Shown: positions 21,792 through 33,800 of the stretch, in pieces
Numbering within the stretch: the stretch's first letter is position 1
How the letters are laid out: each line of letters opens with the position of its first letter
Source of the DNA: Lotus japonicus
Taxonomy: Eukaryota; Streptophyta; Magnoliopsida; Fabales; Fabaceae
Direction of reading: 5' to 3'
Length of the DNA stretch: 64,000 bases
Assembly (NCBI RefSeq): GCF_012489685.1
Contig: NC_080041.1
Span: 21,763,802-21,827,801, forward strand
Program-made: the position numbers and the translations under genes
Notes under the pieces: generated by a model
Told to the model about the DNA's origin: nothing
Databases searched by the model: none
Seen by the model: only the letters and a program-made list of their open reading frames with translations

Positions 21792-24700
21792 ATGGCGACG
21801 TTTGAACTGTACCGAAGGTCGACGATCGGAATGTGCCTCACGGAGACTTTGGATGAGATGGTTCAGAATGGTACTCTCAGCCCTGAGCTTGCGATTCAGG
21901 TTCTGGTTCAGTTCGATAAGGTAGCGATTCGTGAATTTTGTGTTAGGATGATGCTAGGGTTTCAGTTTCTGGATCTGTTTTTTGACTTTTTTTATTAATA
22001 TTTTTCATTTCATTGGCATGTTGGATTTCTAGTCTATGACTGAGGCTCTGGAAACTCAAGTTAAGAGCAAGGTCTCGATCAAGGTAACACCGGTTTTTAT
22101 TCAGTGTAAAATGTTGAATTTTGTGTATCGGGGATCGCGGTCGTTGTTAGGATGTGCTAGGGGCATTACTATTCTGTGGTTAGTGTTGGATGTTACTTGA
22201 GCTGAGCTTGAGATCAGCTCATCTTAAGTGCATGAGCTAATGGAGCCTGAGCTTTGTTAATTGAATATGGTGTGGATGAATTAGTTAGGATCGACTTGTT
22301 TGTATACAATTTTTTTGCAAGGCTGTCTCTTAGTCATAGGTGTAGCTTTGAGACTAATCTCCATGTGGACAATGGTCACATGACCACTAAAAACAAGAGC
22401 ACAGGTGGATTTAATCTTGACTTGCAATGAATTTGTAAATTTGTATGAAGAATTAAGAAAAATAGTTACTAGCAATAAATTTGTACAAGTTTTATCTCTG
22501 TTGCTATTTTCTTTTTATCTCAAACTGTTCAAGTTTTAAACATCCTCTCTTCTTCATCCTTAATTTCTGATTTCTTATTCTTAAACCAGTCTACCTTTAA
22601 TTGAAGTCTTAAACTTATTTAGCTCCTCACTTTTGATATTACGAACCCATGTATTTAGCTTTTAAAACTATGATATTTTAATTGTTAATCATGAATGTCT
22701 TCAATTTTGAAAAATGTTTTACTTGTTAATCATGAATTTCTTTTACTTTGAAAATTGGTTCACTTTGGAGCATTTATATATATGTGTGTGTGTGTGTGTG
22801 TGCGCGCGCGCGCACACACACACTCACACAGAGAAGGGGCGGGGGGATCTACTTTAATTGGACAGTGAGAGGAGGCAGTTTTGAGCACAGGATCTTACCA
22901 TGATCAAAATTCAAACATAAAGTCATGTGGCTTTTTTAAGTGGTGATATTATATAAAAAATGCTTATTGATGTATTAAGTGTATTGAGTTTAGGTTTAGC
23001 ATGTGACTGTTTGAGCTTGGTATATTTTCAAATAAACAAGCTAAAGTTCAGTTAAATTGTGTTGTTAACTAATTGAGCTGCAAGCAAGCTCACAAGCTGA
23101 TTTTGCATATTTCCTGTCCTGATTTTAGGTTCATGGAACTTAATTTTTGTTTCTTCTGTAATAGGCTTGCTTGCTAGCTACTCCCTCTAAATACTTTTAT
23201 TTGTCATGTTAATAAATAAGTGAAATATTTTTTTCTTGCTCTATCCTTACTCCTTAGTATCAATTAATGAAATAGGATATTGGTAGTGTACTAAAATATG
23301 TTGAGTAATATTCAAGGATAATTAAGTGAAACATAGTTATATTTGCTTATAATAGAATATTTAATAACTTACGTAGTTCTTTTGCCATGATGACCTTAAA
23401 TGACATAAAAGGTGCCATGATGACCTTAAATGACATAAAAGGAACATAAAGGATACTACAAGACATGTAAGGAGAGTTATATTGGGATTCTTAGTTGGAA
23501 AAAGCTGATCATGATGTGTGTTTTCCTTCAGTTAATGGGTCAAAATGCTCTAATTGTTTGTTGGTGCCAATGAATAGATAGATTTGGTTTGGGTATTTTC
23601 ATGTTACCTCCGAAAATGTTTTTCCTCTTTGCGATGATTTAAGTACTCTGACTATAACGAATGGCTAAAAACATGCATGAAAATTAACACCAGGAGTAAA
23701 ACTAATATAGAATCTTAAGACTTGAGTATATAATGTGGAGATTTTGATGATCAGCATTATGAGTACCTTTATAAAATGGAACAAGAGTAATTTTATTCAC
23801 ATATTTTTCGTGAGTTTTTGTTTGTATTCACAATTAGGATTGTGAAAGTGCAGATTTTTTCATTGTATTACCTTGAAAGAAACCTCGTTTTTATTTGAAA
23901 TTCTTAAACCTCGTTGTTTTTGTTCCAAAGGGAAATCTAGTAAACTGCTTACTATTTGAATATTCAAGGACTATAGAACAGTTAAAGCTTACTATTTAGT
24001 ATTTTGCCAAGTATGGGAGTTTCTCCCTGAGAGAATACCCTATCCAAGGACTGGTTTTCTTTTCTTTCTTTTTTTTCCTATGAAAAGGTTCTCTCTTTAG
24101 ATTTTTTGGTTATTGTCACAATTGTATATTGGTTTTCTGTGTGGACTTAAAATTTAATTTATGACTGTATAATGCATGCTGTCATTTGTTACTTAATAAC
24201 AAGACATTGGTCTTCCTATTTACCAAACTATCAATTCAACACGCAAGATTTTGAGAATGTTTCATGCTTGCCCAAGCTTCTTGTTAAGCTCTGCAACAAT
24301 TCCCAGGCTGATTGTGTTATAAATAAAATGTACAATTGCTAATAATATTCTGTATTTCTGTTATCTATATCTTTTATTAGTATGTGTATAGCAGAAATAG
24401 TCAATAACGGAAAAGTAAATTGAGTTATCCTCCTAGAATGCCAAAAAACAAAACAAGTTTAGAAAAAGAACTATACTATCCCAGAAGTGTCCATTGACAC
24501 TGACTACAAGATAGTTGTCTCTGTAAATTGATATTATTACGCTCTTCCTTATTCATATAGGTCTGAAGAATGTTAATCTTCTCATATTTGTCTTTTTGAG
24601 CTGACCTATACTTTTTCTAGGATTTTAGTTTCTTATGTTGATCCAAAGCACTATATCAACATAATGGTTAAGATAGTGCTTGGCACATGTAGATAACAGA

Positions 24701-25278
24701 GCGAAATAGCCTATGAATTTTGTTTGTTAATATGCATCAAATCAAACATAGGATTGAACTCACATGTCCTATTCTTTTATCTTCTAGCTTGTCTACCACA
24801 TGCTACCTTAATTTTTCTGTATGAATACATGTTTGAATGGCATTATTTCTTCTTTCATGGAATATTCAATGTTAATTTCACTGGAGGCTGCTATTTCATA
24901 TTGCTAGTGTGTTTGGCTGTAGTTATCCTTAAACAACTTGTGGGCGGTCAAACCCCACTCAACAGTCAACAACACCTTTGACATCTGCTCATTTTGTGGT
25001 TAATACTGCATATATGATTTAGATTTGCAAAAATACGAGTTCTGCTGAAGCTCAAGTCTTCATAAGTAATGAAAGTAATTATTCACCTGTTCTTCCTCCT
25101 GAGCTTTCTTCTTTTTCTTTTCAATTTCCAATCACAGGGACATCTCCATACATATAGGTTTTGTGACAATGTTTGGACTTTCATCTTACAAGATGCTTTG
25201 TTCAAGAATGAGGACAACCAGGAGAATGTTGGACGGGTTAAAATAGTGGCGTGTGACTCGAAGTTGCTCACACAATGA
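21792..25278 (+). CDS. TFIIA-S: Transcription factor IIA gamma (small) subunit
   Basis: Three exons join in frame: 21792-21920, 22033-22083 and 25138-25278, giving 106 aa, the usual length of plant TFIIA gamma. The protein starts [20 protein letters not shown] and contains the alpha-helical N-terminal part, then [15 protein letters not shown] and [11 protein letters not shown] of the beta-barrel part. With the large TFIIA subunit it steadies TBP on TATA-box promoters in the nucleus. Valine is present at residue 39, the position where the rice xa5 allele has glutamate, so this is the common form. All splice sites are GT-AG. Intron 2 is 3.05 kb and holds a TG/CG/CA palindrome and a 30-bp duplication. 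A short upstream ATG frame lies at 21726 (five cysteines) if that region is in the mRNA. Confidence 0.97.
22783..22823. repeat. (TG)n(CG)n(CA)n palindromic microsatellite
   Basis: About 20 bp of TG, then about 10 bp of CG, then about 12 bp of CA form one alternating purine-pyrimidine, self-complementary run inside TFIIA intron 2, preceded by (TA)n. Confidence 0.9.
23383..23442. repeat. Perfect 30-bp tandem duplication
   Basis: TGCCATGATGACCTTAAATG plus ACATAAAAGG occurs twice in a row at 23383 and 23413, inside TFIIA intron 2. Confidence 0.9.
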
Positions 25279-25890
25279 ATTGCCAATTTCTGCCACATTG
25301 TCAACAAGGAGAAATTGTTGTCAATCATCTGCTGGTAACTATGGGAATGTTGGGTCAGATTAATGTTACAGGAACTAGCATCTTTATAGTATGTTACATA
25401 TTTAAATGTGATCGATCTTCATGTCATTAGGTAATTAATGTTACATTAAAATTTGACAATATCTCTTCAGAGATAGATGTACTCTTTTTTAAACTGTACT
25501 AAATTATATTCTTCCATGAACACTGGTACATGAATTTTTCTCCAGCGAACTTCTTGTTCACAGGCTACGAAAAAAAGTCTCTCAGTGAGTAGTTTATAAT
25601 GGAGAAAAATAAGATTATCTACCATTGAATCTGAGTTAAATAGTACAATTAAATGGTATTGATGCAAGTTTAGATTTTTATCCGATACACTGGCTATCAT
25701 AACGACTAAAAAATAGAGTAAGCTTTGGGTTACCCTAGTCACTTTCTAAGAGGTGATATTGTTCATGTTTCCACATGATTACTTCCCAATCAACATCATT
25801 ATATCTGGGAAATCTTGGAGAAAGCTTCCATTACTAATTGCAAGTATGTCACCACTCTAATAGGAATAAAACTTGTTCATCTCTCTCTCA
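25279..25890. other. TFIIA 3' UTR and intergenic sequence
   Basis: Probably contains the 3' UTR of TFIIA gamma. No further coding sequence or repeat was recognised before the copia remnant. Confidence 0.45.
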
Positions 25891-26460
25891 TGCTTCCAAT
25901 TGCGATATGACTTTATATCTCAAGCTTGTTGGATCTCTTCAAGACTTGGATGTCACCGTACCAAATATTTTTCTCTATTAATAAATTATCTCAACACATG
26001 CAAGTATCTCAGGAGCTACACATGCAAGTCTTAAAAAGGGTGCTTCGTAATCTCAAGGGTACTGTGAGTCCTGGACTCCATCTTCTTAAAATTTCCAAAT
26101 TTACACTCTCAACGTTCCATGGTTTAAACTTTAAATTGGGCTCGATACACTAGCTATTGTAGAACAACATTAACTTATATTTTTTTTGGGGTCCAATGCT
26201 ATATCGTGGTCTTACAATAAATAGCTTTGAGTCATTGTTACTCATTTTTTCATTGAGCGGAATATCACACTATTGCTTCTACAAATGCTAAGTTATTGTG
26301 ATATACTGATATTCCAGCTTATAGTGAACTTGGTCTCTCCATCACCTACTCTTCTGCTATTATCTCAAATAGCATCGACGCAGCCTACTTTTGCACAAAT
26401 CACGTTTTTCATTCCCGAACAAAACATCTTGCCATTGATTACATGTTCTTTTAAAACTAC
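25891..26460 (+). pseudogene. Copia reverse transcriptase/RNase H tail
   Basis: The plus strand reads LVGSLQDLDVTVPNIFFSINKLSQHMQ, split here in the usual way, then LKRVLRNLKGTV, then HSRTKHLAIDY near 26410-26440. These are the end of copia reverse transcriptase and the end of its RNase H. Stops and frame changes are frequent. No LTR is visible at either side. An old, 5'- and 3'-truncated copy. Confidence 0.75.
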
Positions 26461-26676
26461 TAAAACATCAAGTTTTTGTTTTTCTTTTCAAAAAAGGGTT
26501 CAAAATATCATAGGCACTCTACTCACCGAAATGTTCTACACTTCAAGAACTAAATTAAGAAAAAAGGTATGGCTCTATTTAGTTATCAATAAAAAAAAAA
26601 CATGAGAAGAAAATAACACATTTTAATGCGTTTTTTCTTCACAAATAGTAACATGAACACACGTAATGTCCTTGTA

Positions 26677-26790
26677 TGATAGCTCAAGTGGTAGAAGCTA
26701 GGTGACATATGAGTTGGGTGAGGGGAGTCAAGGGATCGATTTCTGGCAGATGCAATTTATCTTTCCGATATGAAAGGGGACTGGAGCAGG
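26677..26790 (+). mobile_element. tRNA-derived SINE, copy 2
   Basis: GATAGCTCAAGTGGTAGAAG (A-box like) and AAGGGATCGATTTCTGGC (B-box like) are spaced as in a tRNA promoter. The block aligns with the copy at 9043-9150. The 3' boundary is uncertain. Confidence 0.65.
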
Positions 26791-26964
26791 AGCAATATAA
26801 CGATGGGGACCTTCACATGGTGCATGGGGAGCAAGAGGATGAGGATGATATGAAATTGTTGTTGGATGATTTGGATCTTTATCTTATGTTGTGTGTTGTA
26901 TTAGATTTGTTGGATTTGTTATGTTCTGTTGTGTTAATAGTTAATCCAATGTCACATAAAAAAT

Positions 26965-27130
26965 AACAAACCCCACTTATAAGTGCGGTTTGATAAATTT
27001 CAATTTTGCGCTTATAAGCGTGGTTAAAATATGATCACCGCACATAAAAGCCCCAAAGTTATATAACACACCACATGAGAGTGCGAAACACTTAAATATG
27101 CGCTCTTTATTTGTGTGGAGTGTAAGAGCA
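26965..27130. repeat. Cluster of short TTATAAG palindromes
   Basis: CACTTATAAGTGCGG, GCGCTTATAAGCGTGG and related CCGCACATAAAAG and TATGCGCTC motifs occur within 160 bp. Each can form a small hairpin. This may be the subterminal part of an unrecognised DNA transposon. It lies about 300 bp before the UPL promoter. Confidence 0.4.
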
Positions 27131-27403
27131 TTTTCAGTATTGGAGTGACGTGAAAAGTTCATTCGAGTGACATTAAAATTAATTTCATGATCAAAATGAA
27201 ACGGGTAATAAACCGGGCCTATGAAACTTTGAACCATGAAAACATGGATCTGTAAACCGGAACAAACAAAAAACCCAACATTGAATAGCACAAAAACCTA
27301 AGGGCAACGAAGGTAAAAAAGAAAAGAAAATGTGTGTTTAGTTTTAGATTAGAAGAAGACCCCGCAGTTGAAGCAAGAAAAATGACTCCGCGTCAGTCTT
27401 CAC

Positions 27404-27410
27404 TATATAA
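27404..27410 (+). promoter_or_regulatory. TATA box of the UPL gene
   Basis: TATATAA lies in CACTATATAAATGCTCC. A CT-rich leader (CTCTCTCTCTCT, 27478-27500) typical of plant 5' UTRs follows. Transcription would start near 27435. A 5'-UTR intron then runs from 27603 (AG/GTATCT) to 27847 (TTTCAG). Confidence 0.7.
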
Positions 27411-27563
27411 ATGCTCCTCTCTCGTCACGCAGGGCACAATTTTGTGTACAAAGTAAACAAAATTCTCAACGCACCCTTCTCTCTCTCTCTCTCTCTCTTT
27501 CTGGGGTTTCGGTTCTGCTCTCTCTTCTCTCTCTCGCTCGCTCTGTGTTCGTTCGTACTTCGA

Positions 27564-27866
27564 ATGTGTATGCATCTCTCCCCTTTCGTTCTCATCTCTC
27601 AGGTATCTTCCATCCCCTTTCTGCTTCACTCGCACTTCTTCTACACTATCTGTGTTCTTTCTACGTTGCGTGCTTGATCCGTTTTTCTAATTTTATTTTA
27701 TTTTTAATTTAACGCCAATTGCTGATTTCGACTCTCTTAGAATCTGGTTTGGTTCAATCTCGGATTGTCGTTTTTAAGGTTTCGTTTTTGTTGTTGTTAA
27801 TCTCATTGTTTATAATGTTCTGATTTTTTTTTTTGTTTTTGTTTCAGACAGTGGTTCGGAGAAGTT
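27564..27866 (+). other. Predicted 19-codon upstream ORF of UPL
   Basis: An ATG at 27564 opens a frame that reaches the end of the first non-coding exon exactly at 27602. After splicing to 27848 it continues six codons to TGA at 27866-27868, just before the main ATG at 27878. It is predicted from splice signals only. Confidence 0.45.
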
Positions 27867-27877
27867 GAGGTGAGAAG

Positions 27878-30800
27878 ATGACAACCCTAAGATCAAGCTG
27901 GCCCTCCAGGCTGCGCCAACTTCTGTCCAGTGAGGGTGCCATTGGTCCCTCCGTCAAGCTGGACTCTGAGCCTGTGAGCTCTCTCTCTCTGTTTGTGTGT
28001 GTCTAGTACTCATTGCTGTTTTTGTGATATTTGCGAATTTGGGTTAATGAGATTTATTTTGAACTAATGGGGTAAAAACCCCATGAAGATTTTTGTCCCC
28101 TTGTTATTCATTTGTGCTTAATAGTCTACACTGTCATCATTCATTATGGTAAACTTTCCATGGCTGTATGTTTATGTATCAGTCGATACCGGGAAGGTTT
28201 TAAATTGCGGTAACACAATTGTGGCCTTGATATCTAGGTTTTATAAGTTTCTGCAATTGCACTGTGAAAGTAACCACAATTTTTAGCCTTGCTTACCGGA
28301 TTGCATCTTTTTATCTGCATTCCTTTGCTAGTAGTATTTGAAAATGTCATTTACCACCCAAGATTCCATATTTTCATGTGTAATATAACTGTTGTGAAAT
28401 GGCGGACATGGTGACGCCAAGACAGAATGGTGTGGCAGAATTTGGCTTGACCGCCATACAAGTGTCGTAGTGTGACGCTGGCTCTGGCAGCCGCAATTCC
28501 CGCCGAGGCCATTGCGGACACCTATAAATTCAATTTTTCTATGTTTGTATGTTTGTATGTTGTATGTGGCACTTTTTAATTGTTAGTTCTTCCATACACG
28601 ATGGAAAATGAAGAAATATGCAGTTTCACTAGTAATATAGAATACCATGTGCATATACTAGTTGAAATAGTCTGATAACAAATTGCACATTTATATGATA
28701 TTTGTTTGCTGGAAGGGACCAGAAGTGCGATTGGATTAAAAGAGTCTTTTTTGGGCACCATGTCTGTGTTTAGACCAAATCTGGCCTTTTCTTTACATTG
28801 TTCAAGGCAAAGTTTTTAGCTTGATAGAACCCAAAGATATGCAAGAAAGTATGAGAAAGTGCGGGAAAGAAGGAGAAAATGTTTAGAGAGAAACTAAGGG
28901 CTTGTTTGATATGCTTTTCTGTTTTTGATTATCAAAATTTGTTCTCAGTATTGTTTTAAATTATTTTTAAATGAAGCTTCTGAAAATAACAAAGAAAAAT
29001 TTGTTTGGAACAAATTTTCTAGAACCCAACCCAAAGATATGCAAGAAAGTATGAGAAAGTGCGGGAAAGAAGGAGAAAATGTTTAGAGAGAAACTAAGGG
29101 CTTGTTTGATATGCTTTTCTGCTTTTGATTATCAAAATTTGTTCTCAGTATTGTTTCAAATTATTTTTAAATGAAGCTTCTGAAAATAACAAAGAAAAAT
29201 TTGTTTGGAACAAATTTTCTAGAACCCTTTTTGAAAGGGGAACTTTCGCTGTCTCGAAACTCACTTAATTACATGTAGCACCGTATCAGAAGTCTTTCCT
29301 TTATTGTGACTTTGCCATTAATAAACATGCCTATTTACGGATATGTCACTGTATTTTATTCCGAACTGACAGCAAAAGTTAGAAGACAGCTTTAACATGT
29401 TTCTGTTTTGGTGTTTTTAAAGTTGGAATTTTACAGTTTTCGAAAAACATTAGCCGAGAACAACTACCCAAATTTAATATATTTTTTGTCCTTCTGTTTG
29501 AAAGCTCAACAGTTTTTGAGAATTGTAATCAAACAAGCTCTAAAGTATAGAGTTCCGTTATTACAATGGAAGCTATCTATACAAGTCGGTGTCTGTGGTA
29601 CGTTAATGTTTATGCTGTTCACAGCCAGCTGAACTAACCTGCCCTAACAGCTAGCTGAGCCAGCTTATAACCGAAGCTTACAGCAAAAGCTATTTTAACT
29701 CAGGGAGTGCAGTTACTCAAATATAGTTCATCCAAATTTAGTGTTATTATATGGTTGGTATTATTATTATTTGTTATTATTATTTTCCAAGAACACCATA
29801 TTTGTAGCTGGATCTAGCTCATTTAATAGCAAGATGAGTTGCTCAGTTTTGCTTGAGAATTGTTATCAGTATCTCACGATTCATTTCTTGATACGATACA
29901 AATTTTTGAGGCAGTGATACGAATCTCACTGAATCTAAAAAGAGCTTGAATTTCAATCTGTATCATTAAATCAGAGCTGAATCGCACGATTTGCTGTTGA
30001 ATCTTATGATTCAAGGTTGCGTGCTGGCCACACTTGATCGGGTCACATTGGACGAACCAAATCAGTTTCTGGTTTGCTTTAGGCTGTTTTTTATTCTATT
30101 TTTTTTACGAAAAGGGCCAGAATTTCCGACTAATATCCTTCCAAAAGACCCACGCCACATTACTTTGGTCCCCACTACCATTGATTCATGTGACATTTCT
30201 GCTTCACAAAAGACACATGTCTCATTTGTCGTTTCTTTATTGATTCCGGTTCCCCGCTTGTTCCCCCTGAGCTTCTCGACCCTTCTCTCCATCTACTCAC
30301 GTGTTTCCTGCTTTGAGTAGATGGTTACTTTGCGTTATTGAATTTTTACAAGAATCTTCTTCTCCATTACTGGACTAAAAAATTTATAATTAAGATAAAT
30401 GATACTTCTAGAAGTGTATTACCTCTAAATTCAATTAGTATACACTCCATCACTTTGCTTTATTGAATCATGGTTACTTTGTATGTTTAGATTTATTTTT
30501 ATGTATTTTAATGTTTGTGGTTAGTGGTTACAAGTGTTCAGGGACGGAACCAGAAAAAATGGGTCAAGGGGGCGGAAATTTAACACATTAAGCAAAATCA
30601 ACAATGACAAATTTAGAAAGGCACTTTAAAAAATTTAAGGTGGCAAACATACAAAATTTAAATACTATTCTGTTAAGAATTTGTTTTTTCTTTAGGGTTG
30701 ACTGTCCCATTTTCTATTGCCTAGTTCCCTCCCTGCAAATGTTTTTCTTTCTATTCATGTATTGTTATTCACTTATTCCCTTCTCATCTATATAATGTCA

Positions 30801-33800
30801 TATATATTTGGTGATTGATTTGTTCCAGCCTCTGAAGATCAAAACCTTCATTGAGAAGGTCATCCAGTGTCCATTACAAGATATAGCTATACCACTCTCT
30901 GGCTTTCGGTGGGAGTACAATAAGGTGATACAGCAATAGTCTCTGCTTATTTTGCGTCAATAAGTAATTTGTTATATTTTTTTAGTGCCTTATACATTGC
31001 TTTCACATCAGGGGAATTTTCATCACTGGAGACCATTGTTACTGCATTTTGATACATACTTCAAGGCTTATTTGTCGTGTAGAAATGACCTGACATTGTC
31101 AGATAACCTAGAAGATGACAGCCCATTACCAAAACATGCAATTCTGCAAATATTACGGGTGATGCAAATAGTTTTAGAGAACTGTCAGAACAAGAGTTCC
31201 TTTGATGGTTTAGAGGTTAGTTGGACAGAAATTATGCCTTATCTAATACTGGTCTGAAATAAATATACTTTCCCTTAATTCCTTCCCCTATTTATTTTAG
31301 TGAGTGGTTCATTCTTTGATGTTTTAAATGTTCTTTTATAATATTATTTTCTTTGTTTCTCTTCAGCATTTCAAGCTTTTGCTAGCATCAGCAGATCCTG
31401 AGATTCTTATTGCTACATTAGAAACTCTTTCTGCGCTTGTAAAAATCCGTCCCTCTAAGCTTCATGGAAGTGTAAAGATGGTTAGCTGTGGTTCGGTCAA
31501 CAGCCATCTCTTATCCCTAGCACAAGGATGGGGAAGCAAGGAGGAGGGCCTGGGATTGTACTCTTGTATAATGGCAAATGAGAAAGCCCAAAATGAAGCA
31601 CTATGCTTGTTTCCTTCTGATGTAGAGATTGGTAGTGACCAATCCAATTGTCGAATTGGTACTACCCTTTATTTTGAATTGCATGGACCCAGTCCCCAAA
31701 GCAAAGAGGACAGTGCCGACACAGTTTCCCCTAACTTGAGAGTTATAAATATGCCAGATTTGCATCTGTGCAAAGAAGATGATTTGTCGTTGATGAAGCA
31801 GTGCATTGAACAATATGACATTCCTTCAGAACTCAGATTTTCGTTGCTTACTAGAATCAGATATGCTCGCGCATTTCGGTCTACTAGAATATGCAGACTT
31901 TACAGCAGGATTTGTCTACTTTCTTTCATTGTGCTGGTCCAGTCTGGTGATGCACATGATGAACTTGTTTCCTTTTTTGCTAATGAACCAGAATATACAA
32001 ATGAGTTAATTAGAGTGGTACGTTCTGAAAAAACTATATCTGGATCTATCAGAACACTCGCAATGCTTGCATTAGGAGCCCAGTTAGCAGCATATACATC
32101 ATCACATGAACGAGCACGGATACTCAGTGGATCTAGTATAAGTTTTGCTGGTGGAAACCGCATGATACTCCTGAATGTTCTCCAGAGGGCTATTTTGTCA
32201 TTAAAGAGTTCTATCGATCCATCGTCCCTAGCCTTTGTAGAGGCACTTCTTCAGTTCTATTTGCTCCATGTGGTTTCAACCTCAACTTCTGGGAGTAATA
32301 TTAGAGGTTCTGGCATGGTACCTACATTCTTGCCACTCTTGGAGGATTCTGATCCTGCACATATTCATCTAGTCTGCTTAGCTGTTAAAACCCTTCAGAA
32401 GCTTATGGATTATAGTAGCTCGGCTGTATCTTTGTTTAAGGAATTGGGGGGCATTGAAATTTTGGCTCAGCGATTACAGAAAGAGGTACAGAGGGTCATC
32501 GGTTTGGTTGTAGAAAATGATAACATGTTTCTCCCTGGTGAAAACTCAAGACATAGTACTGATCAATTGCACTCCCAGAAGAGGCTCATAAAGGTCTCCC
32601 TCAAGGCACTTGGTTCTGCAACATATGCGCCAGCAAACTCTAACAGATCACAACATTCTCATGACAATTCCTTACCTGCTACATTATGCTTGATATTTCA
32701 GAATGTAGATAAGTTTGGAGGTCACATTTATTACTCTGCTGTTACTGTTATGAGTGAGATGATCCACAAAGATCCTACATGTTTTTCTGCTCTGCATGAA
32801 ATGGGTCTTCCGGATGCTTTTTTAAGATCAGTTGGATCTGAAATACTTCCTTCATCGAAGGCTTTGACATGCATTCCAAATGGTATTGGGGCTGTTTGTC
32901 TCAATGCCAAAGGGTTAGAGGCTGTTCGAGAATCTTCATCACTGCGGTTCCTTGTTGACATTTTCACCAGCAAAAAGTATGTCTTAGCGATGAATGATGC
33001 TATTGTACCTTTGGCAAATGCTGTGGAGGAACTTCTACGTCATGTAACTTCTTTGAGAAGCACTGGTGTTGATATTATCATGGAAATCATCCATAAGATT
33101 GCATCCATTGGGGATGGAAATGATACCGGATCCTCAGGAAAAGCCGATGAGGGTGCTGCAATGGAAACAGATTCTGAAGACAAAGAAAATGAAGGACATT
33201 GTTGTCTTGTAGGCACTTCAAATTCAGCTGCAGAAGGTGTAAGTGATGAGCAGTTTATTCAGCTTTGCGTCTTTCATTTGATGGTATTGGTTCATAGGAC
33301 TATGGAAAATTCTGAAACATGCCGGTTGTTTGTGGAAAAATCTGGAATAGAAGCTTTATTGAGGTTGTTATTACGACCCACTATTGCACAATCCTCAGAT
33401 GGCATGTCTATTGCTTTACATAGCACCATGGTATTCAAGGGATTTTCTCAACATCACTCTGCTCCTCTGGCACATGCCTTCTGCTCCTCTCTTAGAGAGC
33501 ACTTGAAGAAAGCATTAGCTGGGTTTAAAGCAGCTTCAGAACCTTTGTTGTTGGATCCAAGGATGCCAACTGATGGTGGAATCTTTTCTTCGCTTTTCCT
33601 TGTTGAGTTCCTTCTCTTTCTTGCTGCATCGAAAGACAACCGTTGGGTGAGTGCATTGCTTACGGAATTTGGAAGTGGAAGTAAGGATGTTCTTAAAGAC
33701 ATTGGACATGTCCATCGTGAAGTTATGTGGCAAATTGCTCTACTGGAAAATAAAAAACCTGGTGTTGAGGAAGATGGTGCTTGTTCTTCTGATTCACAAC

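Noticed and set aside
27411..27677. 88-codon frame at the UPL leader
   Set aside because: It overlaps the TATA box, the CT-rich leader and the 5'-UTR intron, and its frame is ended by intron sequence.
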